Source: Ectothiorhodospiraceae bacterium (GTDB taxonomy: Bacteria; Pseudomonadota; Gammaproteobacteria; HK1). From it: 64,000 nucleotides of DNA. A program made the translations under genes and the position numbers. The notes below the pieces were generated by a model, which was not told where the DNA came from, searched no databases, and saw only the letters and a list, made by a program, of their open reading frames with translations. Below are positions 1 through 9,137 of this stretch, piece after piece (position 1 is the first letter of the stretch; every line of letters starts with the position of its first letter). The stretch is from the NCBI GenBank assembly GCA_024234875.1, contig JACKNM010000003.1, forward strand, positions 1 through 64,000. Reading direction: 5' to 3'.

Positions 1-900
1 TTCAACGTCGAGTCGCCGGCCGAGCTCGAGCGACTCGCCGCAGTGGCCACTGCGACCGGCACCACGGCGCGGGTCTCGCTGCGCGTGAATCCCGATGTCG
101 ACGCGCGCACCCACCCCTACATCTCCACCGGGCTGCGCGACAACAAGTTCGGCATTCCCATCGACGAGGCGCCGGCGCTCTACGAGGTGGCGAGCCGGAT
201 GGGCGGTCTCGAGGTCGCCGGCGTCGACTGCCACATCGGCTCCCAGCTCACCGACATCGCCCCGCTGCTGGCGGCGATGGACCGCGTCCTCGCTCTCGTC
301 GACACCGTCGCCGCCGCCGGCATCCGCCTCCACCACGTCAATCTCGGTGGCGGCATGGGGGTGCGCTACCGCGACGAGTCACCCCCCGAGCCGCGGCGCT
401 ATGCGCGCGAGATCCTCGACCGGGTGGCGTCGCGTGACCTCGAGCTGCTGCTCGAGCCCGGGCGCGCAGTGGTGGCCGGCGCCGGCGTGCTGCTCACCCG
501 GGTCGAGTACCTCAAACGCAACGGGGACCGCCATTTCGCGGTGGTCGACGCGGCGATGAACGATCTGCTGCGTCCGGCGCTCTACAGCGCCTGGCACGAC
601 ATCGTGCCGGTCTCGCTGGCGGCACCGACCGGGGTGGTGCGGGCGGAGGCGGAGTACGACGTGGTCGGCCCGGTGTGCGAGTCGTCCGACTTCCTCGGCA
701 AGGGTCGCCGACTCGCGCTGGCGGCCGGCGACCTGCTCGCGGTGTGCACCGCCGGCGCCTACGGCGCGGTGATGGGCTCGAACTACAACGCGCGCCCCCG
801 CCCGCCAGAGCTGCTGGTCGACGGCACGGGCACGCTGGTGGCGAGGCGCCGCGAGACCGTCGCCGACCTGTTTCGGTTGGAGCGTCGGCTTCCCGGCTGA
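1..900 (+). CDS. lysA: Diaminopimelate decarboxylase, 5'-truncated by the window edge
   Basis: Last step of lysine synthesis: PLP-dependent decarboxylation of meso-diaminopimelate in the cytoplasm. The frame is open from base 1 and gives about 299 residues, so roughly the first 110 to 120 of a usual 415-residue LysA lie upstream. Visible family motifs in order are VNPDVDARTHPYISTG with the following NKFGI segment, HIGSQ, the glycine-rich NLGGGMGVRY, the phosphate-binding EPGRAVVAGAG, and GPVCESSDFLG, which carries the active-site Cys supplied to the partner subunit. The C-terminal AGAYGAVMGSNYNARPRP is also typical. It reads in the same direction as the sulfurtransferase gene that follows after an 84-bp gap. 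The lysine-pathway aspartokinase is at the far end of the window. The identification is firm; only the start is missing. Confidence 0.95.
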   Translation, partial: FNVESPAELERLAAVATATGTTARVSLRVNPDVDARTHPYISTGLRDNKFGIPIDEAPALYEVASRMGGLEVAGVDCHIGSQLTDIAPLLAAMDRVLALVDTVAAAGIRLHHVNLGGGMGVRYRDESPPEPRRYAREILDRVASRDLELLLEPGRAVVAGAGVLLTRVEYLKRNGDRHFAVVDAAMNDLLRPALYSAWHDIVPVSLAAPTGVVRAEAEYDVVGPVCESSDFLGKGRRLALAAGDLLAVCTAGAYGAVMGSNYNARPRPPELLVDGTGTLVARRRETVADLFRLERRLPG

Positions 901-984
901 CCGTCCTTCGCGCGTCCCCCGTCAATCGTTGATCTGGCGCAACCGCCGGCTCCGTCCGGCCGTCGACCGGGATAGAATCCGCTC

Positions 985-2052
985 ATGCACGCGCGCACCG
1001 CTCCATTGCCCCGCCCGGCGCGGCGAGCCGTCGCTCTGATCTCCGGTGGGCTCGACTCGATGCTCGCCGCGAAGCTGATGCTCGATCAGGGCATCGAGGT
1101 CGAGGGGCTCAATTTCTTCACCGGATTCTGCGTCGAGGGCCACACCCACGCCATACGCGATCGTGACCGCGCGCGCCCACGCCGCAACAACGCGCTGTGG
1201 GTGGCAGAGCGCCTCGGGATCAAGCTCCACATCGTCGACGTGGTCGACGCCTACAAGCAGGTGGTGCTCAACCCGCGCCACGGCTACGGCAAGCATCTCA
1301 ACCCGTGTCTCGACTGCAAGTCGTTCATGGTGGGGCGCGCCTACGAGTGGCTGTGCGAGCACGAGTTCGACTTCATCGTCACCGGCGAGGTGGTCGGCCA
1401 ACGGCCGAAGTCGCAGCGACGCGCGACCCTGCCGGTGGTCGCGCGCGAGTCCGGGGCGGGTGACCGCCTGCTGCGGCCGCTGTGCGCGCACCACCTCGAG
1501 CCCACGCTGCCGGAGCGCGAGGGATGGGTCGACCGCGACCGCCTGCTGGCCTTCCACGGACGCTCGCGCAAGCCCCAGATCGCGCTCGCCGAGGAACTGG
1601 GGCTCGACGAGTACGCCCAGCCGGCGGGCGGGTGCTGCTTCCTCACCAACGAGCACTACGCCGCGAAGCTGCGCGACCTCTGGGCGCACCGTGGCCAGCG
1701 TGACTACGAGCTCGACGACATCATGCTGCTCAAGGTCGGGCGGCACATCCGCCCGCGTCCGGGCTTCAAGCTCGTGGTCGGTCGCGAGGACGGCGAGAAT
1801 CGCTTTCTGCAGGGCTACCGGCGGCAGTTCACGAGTCTCCAGGTGAGCGACGGTCGCGGGCCGCTCGCCCTCGTCGACGGGGTGGTGACCGACGACGACC
1901 TCACGCTCGCGGCGCGGGTGGTCGCGCGCTTCGGCCCGTGGCGCGAGGCGCCGCGGGTGCCGATCGAGGTCGCGGTGCCCGGGCAGCCGGCGCGGGTGTT
2001 GGAGGTCGAGCCGCTCGCCGCCGACGGCATCCCGGGCGAGTGGTACGTATGA
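985..2052 (+). CDS. PP-loop ATPase, tRNA-thiolation-type sulfurtransferase
   Basis: The protein has 355 residues and starts with an ATP-pyrophosphatase P-loop, SGGLDSMLAAK, near residue 20, as in MnmA and ThiI, which activate tRNA uridines for sulfur insertion. A CLDC pair near residue 110 and GGCCFL near residue 215 supply candidate catalytic cysteines. The C-terminal part (KVGRHIRPRPGFKLVVGRE, then further Gly/Arg-rich sequence) resembles a DUF814/NFACT-R-like RNA-binding segment. It is neither a canonical MnmA nor ThiI in layout. The gene overlaps the following TusA-type sulfur carrier by ATGA, which supports a sulfur-relay role. The exact RNA target is unknown; an MnmA-like or ThiI-like s2U/s4U activity is inference. 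Confidence 0.75.
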   Translation: MHARTAPLPRPARRAVALISGGLDSMLAAKLMLDQGIEVEGLNFFTGFCVEGHTHAIRDRDRARPRRNNALWVAERLGIKLHIVDVVDAYKQVVLNPRHGYGKHLNPCLDCKSFMVGRAYEWLCEHEFDFIVTGEVVGQRPKSQRRATLPVVARESGAGDRLLRPLCAHHLEPTLPEREGWVDRDRLLAFHGRSRKPQIALAEELGLDEYAQPAGGCCFLTNEHYAAKLRDLWAHRGQRDYELDDIMLLKVGRHIRPRPGFKLVVGREDGENRFLQGYRRQFTSLQVSDGRGPLALVDGVVTDDDLTLAARVVARFGPWREAPRVPIEVAVPGQPARVLEVEPLAADGIPGEWYV

Positions 2053-2312
2053 GCACGGGGGCGAGCGACGAGATGGTCGGACCGGTGCACATTCTCGATG
2101 CGCGCCGTCTGCTGTGCCCGATGCCCGTGATTCGGCTGCAGCAGCTCGTGGCCACTCTCACCCCGGGCGAGTTGGTGGACATGGTCTGCTCCGACCCCGG
2201 TGCGCTCCACGATGTCCCGGCCTGGTGCCGGGTCCACGGCCACGTCGTGCTCGAGACCGCAGAGGTCGCCGGCGAGATCACGATCCGGGTGCGTGTCGAT
2301 GGCACCGCCTGA
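2049..2312 (+). CDS. TusA-family sulfur carrier protein
   Basis: This small protein of 87 residues has the TusA/SirA signature LDARRLLCPMPVIRL. The Cys in the CPxP motif carries persulfide sulfur to a downstream thiolase. The start was chosen at 2049 because the ATG overlaps the stop of the PP-loop gene (ATGA), and the frame further upstream only extends into that gene. The neighbouring PP-loop ATPase is the likely acceptor. TusA-like proteins can also serve molybdenum cofactor or sulfur oxidation pathways, but nothing of that kind is nearby. Confidence 0.85.
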   Translation: MSTGASDEMVGPVHILDARRLLCPMPVIRLQQLVATLTPGELVDMVCSDPGALHDVPAWCRVHGHVVLETAEVAGEITIRVRVDGTA

Positions 2313-3477
2313 GCCCATCGGCGAGCCGGCCGCGGTGGTGAGCGGTCCCGATCGCTACGCGGTCGTGCGCCGCGTGACCCTGATCGGCTCGGTGGCCGAT
2401 CTGGGCCTCGGGGTGCTGAAGATCCTGGGCGGTCTCGCCTACCAGTCGCACGCCCTGATCGCCGACGGCATCCACTCGCTGTCCGATCTGGCCACCGACG
2501 TGATGGTGCTGGTGGCCGCCAAGCACGCGCACGTCGAGGCCGACGAGGCCCATCCCTACGGCCACGGTCGGATCGAGACGGTGGCGACGGTGGCACTCGG
2601 GCTCGCGCTGGTGGCGGTCGCGCTCGCGGTCGCATTCGACGGCGTACGCGAGCTGCTCGACCCGAGCACGCATTGGGTTCCGGATCCGTGGGCGATCTGG
2701 CTCGCGCTGGCGTCGGTGGTGGTCAAGGAGGGCATCTACCACTACACGATGCATTACGCGCGGGCACTGCGGTCGAAGCTGCTGCGAGCCAACGCGTGGC
2801 ACAGCCGCAGCGATGCCGCCTCCTCGGTGGTGGTGATCATCGGCGTCGGCGGCACCATGCTCGGCGTCGACTACCTCGATGCGGTCGCCGCCATCGTGGT
2901 GGCCTGGATGATCGCGAAGATCGGCTACGACCTCGCGCGTCAGAGCATCGCGGAGCTCATCGACACCGCGCTCGACCCCGAGCAGGTCGAGGAGATCCGC
3001 CGGGTCATCATGTCCGTCGACGGCGTTCGCGACCTGCACCTCCTGCGCACCCGGCAGATGGCCGGTCGGGCGCTCGTCGACGTGCACATCATCCTCTCCG
3101 ACCCGAGGCTGAGCGTCTCCGAGGGGCACCAGATCAGCGAGACGGTGCGCGGCCGCCTGATTCGCCGCATCGAGGACGTCGAGGACGTGACCGTCCACAT
3201 CGACCCGGAGGACGACGAGCACGTCGCTCCCGGCCGGCACCTGGCGCTGCGCCGTGAGCTGCTCGAGCGCCTGCAGGCCATGTGGCAGTCGGTCGACGGC
3301 GCCGACCGCATCAAGCGCGTGAACCTTCACTACCTCAACGGGCGCGTCCACGTCGAGGTCGAGCTCCCGATCGAGCTCGCCCGCGAGGAGGGCGATGCCG
3401 CGGCCATCGAGGCTCGGTTCGCTCGCGCTATCGGCGCCGACCGCGACTTCGGCGGTCTACGGGTTCTCTTCTCGTAG
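2299..3477 (+). CDS. Cation diffusion facilitator (CDF) metal exporter
   Basis: The product is an inner-membrane proton/divalent-metal antiporter of 392 residues. Two HxxxD metal-site motifs are visible: HSLSD (His59, Asp63) in TM2 and HSRSD in TM5, the pattern of the Zn/Fe/Mn-transporting CDF clade with a His in site A. Six hydrophobic segments span residues 25 to 215. A cytoplasmic ferredoxin-like dimerisation domain follows (ELIDTALDPEQVEEI, RTRQMAGRALVDVHI). Residues 330 to 392 add an extra C-terminal region. The start at 2299 overlaps the tusA stop by 14 bases, so it is probably translationally coupled. Metal specificity cannot be read from the sequence. Confidence 0.9.
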   Translation: MAPPEPIGEPAAVVSGPDRYAVVRRVTLIGSVADLGLGVLKILGGLAYQSHALIADGIHSLSDLATDVMVLVAAKHAHVEADEAHPYGHGRIETVATVALGLALVAVALAVAFDGVRELLDPSTHWVPDPWAIWLALASVVVKEGIYHYTMHYARALRSKLLRANAWHSRSDAASSVVVIIGVGGTMLGVDYLDAVAAIVVAWMIAKIGYDLARQSIAELIDTALDPEQVEEIRRVIMSVDGVRDLHLLRTRQMAGRALVDVHIILSDPRLSVSEGHQISETVRGRLIRRIEDVEDVTVHIDPEDDEHVAPGRHLALRRELLERLQAMWQSVDGADRIKRVNLHYLNGRVHVEVELPIELAREEGDAAAIEARFARAIGADRDFGGLRVLFS

Positions 3478-3490
3478 AGGGTGGATCCGA

Positions 3491-3510
3491 TGCGCACTGG
3501 AACGGTGCGC
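3491..3510 (+). promoter_or_regulatory. NtrC-binding box 1 (glnA enhancer)
   Basis: The palindrome TGCGCACTGGAACGGTGCGC matches the NtrC consensus GCAC-N7-GTGC. It lies 31 bp centre to centre from a second box, about three helical turns, the arrangement used by paired NtrC dimers at enterobacterial glnA. Confidence 0.75.
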
Positions 3511-3521
3511 TCCCGCGCAGA

Positions 3522-3540
3522 TGCGCACTATACTGGTGCG
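3522..3540 (+). promoter_or_regulatory. NtrC-binding box 2, overlapping a possible sigma-70 -10
   Basis: TGCGCACTATACTGGTGCG contains GCACT-N5-GGTGC, a near-ideal NtrC site. The embedded TATACT (3529-3534) resembles a -10 element, though no good -35 is seen. NtrC boxes overlapping a sigma-70 glnA promoter are the classical enterobacterial design, in which NtrC represses the weak promoter while activating the sigma-54 one. The boxes lie about 330 to 370 bp upstream of the sigma-54 promoter proposed here, farther than in E. coli. Confidence 0.75.
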
Positions 3541-3858
3541 TCATCGCTCGTCGGAGCGCCGACCTGCACCGAGAGCGATCCCGATCCCGGCGCGTCGTGC
3601 CGCTCGGCCGATGCCCGGTGCTGGCGTGATGCACGATCCGTGGGCACCGAGCCCGGTCACCTCTCCGCGTCCCGGGGAGGTGGCCAAGTCCCTGATCCGG
3701 TGGCGGTGGCATCGGTGCCAGCGATGCGATCCGGTGCTCCGGGCCCGGTGAGGTGCGGCTCGGCCTGCGCGACGAGGTGCCGTGGATGGTCGGCCCTGCC
3801 CGGTGCGTCGCACCCATCGGGCGCCCCATGGCGGACGGGCCGGGTGCCGTCGGCGGGG
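3541..3858 (+). other. Non-coding spacer between NtrC boxes and sigma-54 promoter
   Basis: This is about 320 bases of GC-rich sequence with no convincing gene. Several GGTGC/GCACC half-sites occur but not with NtrC spacing. Looping DNA between enhancer and promoter is the simplest reading; nothing else is recognised. Confidence 0.5.
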
Positions 3859-3875
3859 TGGCACGCTTCATGCTT
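3859..3875 (+). promoter_or_regulatory. Sigma-54 promoter of glnA
   Basis: The sequence TGGCACG-N4-ATGCT has the invariant GG (3860-3861) and GC (3872-3873) exactly 10 bases apart, and a perfect TGGCACG -24 block. Transcription would start near 3885, giving a leader of about 260 nt before glnA. Together with the upstream NtrC boxes it indicates induction under nitrogen limitation. Confidence 0.75.
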
Positions 3876-3930
3876 TCTCGATCACATCTCCGGTGGGAGC
3901 CGCCCACTCGTGCGGCCCCGCCGGTGTTTG

Positions 3931-4112
3931 AGAGGGTGTATCCGAAATGATGGCCGTCGCGAGAGGGGTGCTGAGGGTGAGTGGCAAGGCGTGGGGGTGC
4001 ACGTCGCGCGGGAGCATGGCCGGGCCATGTGACCGGGCGATGGGGGCCCCACAACGCAGCCACGCGCACTCAGCGGACCTCGCAGCAGGTCGTCAGTTCG
4101 GATACACCCTCT
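3931..4112. mobile_element. Putative MITE-like element with perfect 16-bp terminal inverted repeats
   Basis: The left end AGAGGGTGTATCCGAA (3931-3946) and the right end TTCGGATACACCCTCT (4097-4112) are perfect inverted repeats. Similarity continues inward for another 9 bases at 6 of 9 positions, so the repeats extend imperfectly to about 25 bp. The 150-bp interior encodes nothing recognisable. This is the form of a non-autonomous insertion-sequence derivative. No target-site duplication is visible, so an old insertion or a structured leader are alternatives. It sits between the glnA sigma-54 promoter and the glnA start, and the two ends could pair in the mRNA. Confidence 0.55.
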
Positions 4113-4145
4113 GAGTCCGGAGCGAAGAATGTGGAGGACCGATAG

Positions 4146-5555
4146 ATGTCTGCTGACGACGTGATGAAGCTGATCAAGGACAAGGAGGTGAAGTTCGTCG
4201 ACTTGCGCTTCACCGACTTCCGCGGCAAGGAGCAGCACCTGACCATTCCGACCGGTCAGGTCGACGCCGACATGTTCGAGAACGGCAAGATGTTCGACGG
4301 CTCGTCGATCTCCGGCTGGAAGGGGATCAACGAGTCCGACATGGTCCTCATGCCCGACGCCGAGACCGCGATCATCGACCCCTTCGTCGACGAGGTGACG
4401 GTCAACGTGCGCTGCGACGTGCTCGAGCCGGCGACGATGGAAGGTTACAGCCGCTGCCCGCGCTCGGTCGCGAAGCGCGCCGAGGCCTTCCTGAAGTCCA
4501 CCGGCCTCGCCGACACCGCGTACTTCGGCCCCGAGCCCGAGTTCTTCGTGTTCGACAGCGTCACCTGGCACGACGACATGAGCGGCGCCTTCTACCGCAT
4601 CGAGTCGGAGGAGGGTGACTGGAGCCAGGGCCGCGAGTTCGAGAACGGCAACATCGGTCATCGCCCCGGCGTGAAGGGCGGCTACTTCCCGGTGCCCCCG
4701 GTCGACTCGCTCCACGATCTCCGCTCCGCGATGTGCCTGGCGATGGAGGAGATGGGGCTGACCGTCGAGGTGCACCACCACGAGGTGGCGACCGCCGGCC
4801 AGTGCGAGATCGGCACCAAGTTCAACACCCTGGTGCGCAAGGCCGACGAGCTCCAGATCCAGAAGTACTGCGTGCACAACGTCGCCCACGCCTATGGCAA
4901 GACCGCGACCTTCATGCCGAAGCCGCTGGTCGGTGACAACGGCAACGGCATGCACGTGCACCAGTCGCTCTCGCGCGAAGGGGTGAACCTGTTCGCCGGT
5001 GAGAAGTACGCGGGCCTCTCCCAGGAGGCGCTGTGGTACATCGGCGGCATCTTCAAGCACGCCCGTGCGCTGAATGCCTTCTGCAACTCCGGCACCAACA
5101 GCTACAAGCGTCTGGTGCCCGGGTTCGAGGCTCCGACCATGCTCGCGTACTCCGCGCGCAACCGCTCGGCCTCGATCCGCATCCCGCACGTGCCGAGCCC
5201 GAAGGCGCGGCGCATCGAGGTGCGTTTCCCCGACTCCAACGGCAACCCGTACTTCATGTTCGCGGCGCTGATGATGGCGGGGCTCGACGGCATCCGGAAC
5301 AAGATCGAGCCGGGTGTCCCGCTCGACAAGGATCTCTACGACCTCCCGCCGGAGGAGGAGAAGGGGATCCCGACGGTGTGCTCGTCGCTCGACCAGGCGC
5401 TGGCGGCGCTCGACGCCGACCGCGAGTTCCTGCGCGCTGGCGACGTCTTCACCGACGAGGCGATCGACGCCTACATCGAGCTCAAGATGGCCGAGGTCAC
5501 GCGCTTCCGCATGACCACCCATCCGGTCGAGTTCGACATGTACTACAGCCTCTGA
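4146..5555 (+). CDS. glnA: Glutamine synthetase, type I (GSI-beta)
   Basis: This is the ATP-dependent amidation of glutamate, the entry point of ammonium assimilation, by a cytoplasmic dodecamer. The length, 469 residues, equals the enterobacterial enzyme. Motifs visible are the N-terminal [15 protein letters not shown], the latch region [12 protein letters not shown], the metal and glutamate site [11 protein letters not shown], the ATP-binding [10 protein letters not shown], and [18 protein letters not shown] near the C-terminus carries Tyr398, the expected site of GlnE adenylylation. The ATG at 4146 follows GGAGG (4133-4137) at 8-nt spacing. Control by NtrC and sigma-54 is supported by the sites upstream. 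A strong terminator follows. Confidence 0.98.
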   Translation: MSADDVMKLIKDKEVKFVDLRFTDFRGKEQHLTIPTGQVDADMFENGKMFDGSSISGWKGINESDMVLMPDAETAIIDPFVDEVTVNVRCDVLEPATMEGYSRCPRSVAKRAEAFLKSTGLADTAYFGPEPEFFVFDSVTWHDDMSGAFYRIESEEGDWSQGREFENGNIGHRPGVKGGYFPVPPVDSLHDLRSAMCLAMEEMGLTVEVHHHEVATAGQCEIGTKFNTLVRKADELQIQKYCVHNVAHAYGKTATFMPKPLVGDNGNGMHVHQSLSREGVNLFAGEKYAGLSQEALWYIGGIFKHARALNAFCNSGTNSYKRLVPGFEAPTMLAYSARNRSASIRIPHVPSPKARRIEVRFPDSNGNPYFMFAALMMAGLDGIRNKIEPGVPLDKDLYDLPPEEEKGIPTVCSSLDQALAALDADREFLRAGDVFTDEAIDAYIELKMAEVTRFRMTTHPVEFDMYYSL

Positions 5556-5576
5556 TCGAGGCGTGCGTCCTCCTTC

Positions 5577-5635
5577 CCGGGCTCGGTCACCCCGAGCCCG
5601 GTCGCTCCGACCCCCGCTCAGGCGGGGGTCTTCTT
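5577..5635 (+). terminator. Tandem hairpins ending the glnA transcript
   Basis: Two perfect stems stand in a row. The first is a 10-bp stem (CCGGGCTCGG, 5577-5586, with 5592-5601). The second is a 9-bp stem with a 4-nt loop (GACCCCCGC, 5609-5617, with 5622-5630), followed by TTCTT. The second has the form of an intrinsic terminator and would separate glnA from the DUF4124/ntrBC genes. Confidence 0.85.
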
Positions 5636-5657
5636 GTCGGTCGCCCGAGGCGTGACT

Positions 5658-6272
5658 ATGCTCCTTCGCATGCACGCACGCCTTCTCGCGACGACACTGG
5701 TCGGTGGCGGTCTCTTCCTCACCGCCGCCCTCGCTCAGCAGGACACCCCCACCGCCGGGGCGAATGCGCCGCGGCCGGCGCCGACGCGCTCGAGCGGTGC
5801 GCCGAAGGCGTCGGTGTTCAAGTGGCGCCTGCCCGACGGTTCGATTCAGTACTCCGACCGCCCACCCGAGCCGGGTGCCCAGCGCATCGACCTGCCCGCG
5901 ATCCAGCTCTACACCGCGCCACGAACCCGCGAGGCCGGTGACGCCACCGACGACGAGCCGCCACCGCCGAGCTTCGCCGGCTACGAGTCCATCGAGATCA
6001 CCGCGCCGAAGCCGGACGAGGCGGTGCGCAACAACAGCGGCGCCGTCTCGGTGCAACTCGCGTTGGAGCCGGCGCTACGGCCGGGCGACAAGGTCCGCAT
6101 CCTGATGGACGGCAAGCCGCTCGGCGAGGGTCAGGCGACGAGCATCACTCTCGGCAACGTCGACCGAGGCTCCCACAGCGTGCAGGCGGTGGTGGTCGAT
6201 GCCGAGGGCAAGGAGCTCGGGCGCAGCAACGCCGTCACCTTCCACCTGCTGCGCGTCGCGCGCGGCGGCTAG
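5658..6272 (+). CDS. Exported DUF4124 domain protein
   Basis: This protein of about 204 residues has an N-terminal signal peptide (positively charged start, then TTLVGGGLFLTAALA). A DUF4124 segment follows (VFKWRLPDGSIQYSDRPP), a short periplasmic domain of unknown function common in proteobacteria. The C-terminal half has the shape of a beta-sandwich (EITAPKPDEAVRNNSGAVSV, LMDGKPLGEG), similar to immunoglobulin-like carbohydrate or surface modules. The ATG at 5658 has GAGG 7 bases upstream; a second ATG at 5670 is possible. DUF4124 genes are often found between glnA and ntrB in gammaproteobacteria, but their link to nitrogen control is not known. Confidence 0.8.
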   Translation: MLLRMHARLLATTLVGGGLFLTAALAQQDTPTAGANAPRPAPTRSSGAPKASVFKWRLPDGSIQYSDRPPEPGAQRIDLPAIQLYTAPRTREAGDATDDEPPPPSFAGYESIEITAPKPDEAVRNNSGAVSVQLALEPALRPGDKVRILMDGKPLGEGQATSITLGNVDRGSHSVQAVVVDAEGKELGRSNAVTFHLLRVARGG

Positions 6273-6332
6273 CCTCGACCCCCGGCGCGTGGTGGCTCGC
6301 CACGCGCCACCCCGGCCCACCCCTCCGGCGCA

Positions 6333-6350
6333 GCGCACCATGATGGTGCA
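6333..6350 (+). promoter_or_regulatory. NtrC-binding box upstream of ntrB
   Basis: GCACCATGATGGTGC (6335-6349) is a GCACC-N5-GGTGC palindrome matching the NtrC consensus. A further GGTGC half-site follows at 6355-6359. The box is centred about 86 bp upstream of the predicted sigma-54 start, a normal enhancer distance, and implies autoregulation of ntrBC. Confidence 0.75.
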
Positions 6351-6401
6351 TACTGGTGCCGTCGGACCGGGTCTTCGCCCCACACATCCGTCCCCTTGCG
6401 A

Positions 6402-6418
6402 TGGTCCGGTTCTTGCTT
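6402..6418 (+). promoter_or_regulatory. Sigma-54 promoter of ntrBC
   Basis: TGG-tccggttc-TTGCT has GG (6403-6404) and GC (6415-6416) exactly 10 bases apart and a full TTGCT -12 block; the -24 block is weaker. A start near 6428 leaves a leader of about 115 nt to ntrB. Confidence 0.6.
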
Positions 6419-6544
6419 CGACACGTCGGAGTCGGGGCAGGCGGTGTGCTCCGCGCCGAGTCGGCGCGCTCACGAGCGAGCGGGACCGGCCGGTGCGGAC
6501 GGACCGCACGGGTCCCGGGCGCGTGGGCGACGACGAGGAACGCG

Positions 6545-7626
6545 GTGTCCAGATCCGGAATCGATTTCAACCCCGCGACGGTGGTCGACGCGCTGTCCAC
6601 CGGCGTGCTGGTGCTCGATCCCGAGCGGCGGCTCGCCTGGATGAACCCGGCCGCCGAGGCCCTGCTCGAGCTGAGTGCTCGCCAGGCCCACCGCGCGCCG
6701 GCGGCCGAGCTGTTGTGGCGATGCCCACGGCTGGTCGAGCTGCTGGACCGTGTCGTCGCCACCGGCGAGCCGGTGGTCGAGCACGATCTCGCATTGCACC
6801 CGGCGGCCACCGGGACCGTGGCCGCCGACGTCGTGGTGACGCCGATGGCGGATGCGCGACACCCCGGCCACCTTCTGGTCGAGCTGGTGCGGGTCGACCG
6901 CTATCAGCAGATCACCCGCGAGGAGCGTCTGGTGATCCAGAGCGAGTCCGCCCGCGTCCTGCTGCGCGGGCTCGCCCACGAGATCAAGAACCCTCTGGGG
7001 GGCCTGCGCGGCGCGGCCCAGCTCCTCGCGCTGGAGCTGCGCGATCCGGAGCTGCGCGAGTACACCACCGTCATCGTCGGCGAGGCCGATCGCCTGCAGG
7101 CGCTGGTCGACCGCATGCTCGGACCGCGCACCCCGCCTCGCAAACGCGAGGTCAATCTCCATGAGGTCACCGAGCGCGTCTGCGCGCTGCTCGAGGCCGA
7201 GGCCGGGGAGGGCTTGCGCGCCGAGCGCGATTACGACCCGAGCATCCCCGAGATCCAGGCCGACCCCGACCTCCTGATCCAGGCGGTCCTCAACGTCGCC
7301 CGAAACGCCGTCGAGGCGATGGGCGGTCGAGGCCGGCTGGTGCTGCGCACGCGCCTGCACGATCACCCGACCATCGGCCAGCGCCGCTACCGGCGGGTGG
7401 TGCGGATCGACGTCGTCGACGACGGCCCGGGGGTGCCGCCGGAGCTGCGCGAGCACATCTTTTATCCGATGGTGACCGGGCGGCCCGACGGGACCGGCCT
7501 CGGGCTGTCGATTGCCCAATCCCTCGTCAATCAACACGGAGGGCTCATCGAGTGCACGAGCGAGCCTGGGAACACGGTGTTCTCGATCCTGCTCCCGACC
7601 ACCTGCGAAGGCGCGGAGTCGGGCCC

Positions 7627-7630
<4 letters not shown>
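6545..7630 (+). CDS. ntrB: Nitrogen sensor histidine kinase/phosphatase NtrB
   Basis: The protein phosphorylates and dephosphorylates NtrC according to PII (GlnB) state. With a GTG start at 6545 it has 361 residues, close to the 349 of E. coli; GAGGAA precedes it. A PAS domain occupies about residues 10 to 120 (STGVLVLDPERRLAWMNPAA). The dimerisation/phosphoacceptor helix LRGLAHEIKNPLGGLRG has the phosphorylated His at 145. The ATPase region shows an N box (NVARNAVEAM), DDGPGVPPEL and a glycine box (GTGLGLSIAQS). No membrane segment is present, as expected. It overlaps ntrC by ATGA. The frame stays open upstream to 6356, but that part overlaps the promoter elements and has no family similarity. 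Confidence 0.95.
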
Positions 7631-9033
<1,403 letters not shown>

Positions 9034-9137
9034 GCGCTCTCGCGGGCAAACGTTTCCTCGCGCGCTGCCGATAACCCCGTCGACCGCCGGTGTGGGCGCC
9101 GGCAGGCGTCGGTGCCGGCCGACCAGCGGGGAACGCC

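Noticed and set aside
3541..3858. Extra NtrC sites from GGTGC/GCACC half-sites
   Set aside because: The half-sites occur with wrong spacing and are expected by chance at this base composition.
3913..4130. Target-site duplication around the inverted-repeat element
   Set aside because: The flanks (ending TTTG, starting GAGT) do not match at any usual duplication length, so the mobile-element call rests on the repeats only.
3882..6056. Very long open frame of 724 codons on the minus strand opposite glnA
   Set aside because: It is a shadow of glnA and its flanks, caused by high GC in third positions. It has no domain pattern and is rich in Arg, His and Val. glnA on the plus strand is certain.
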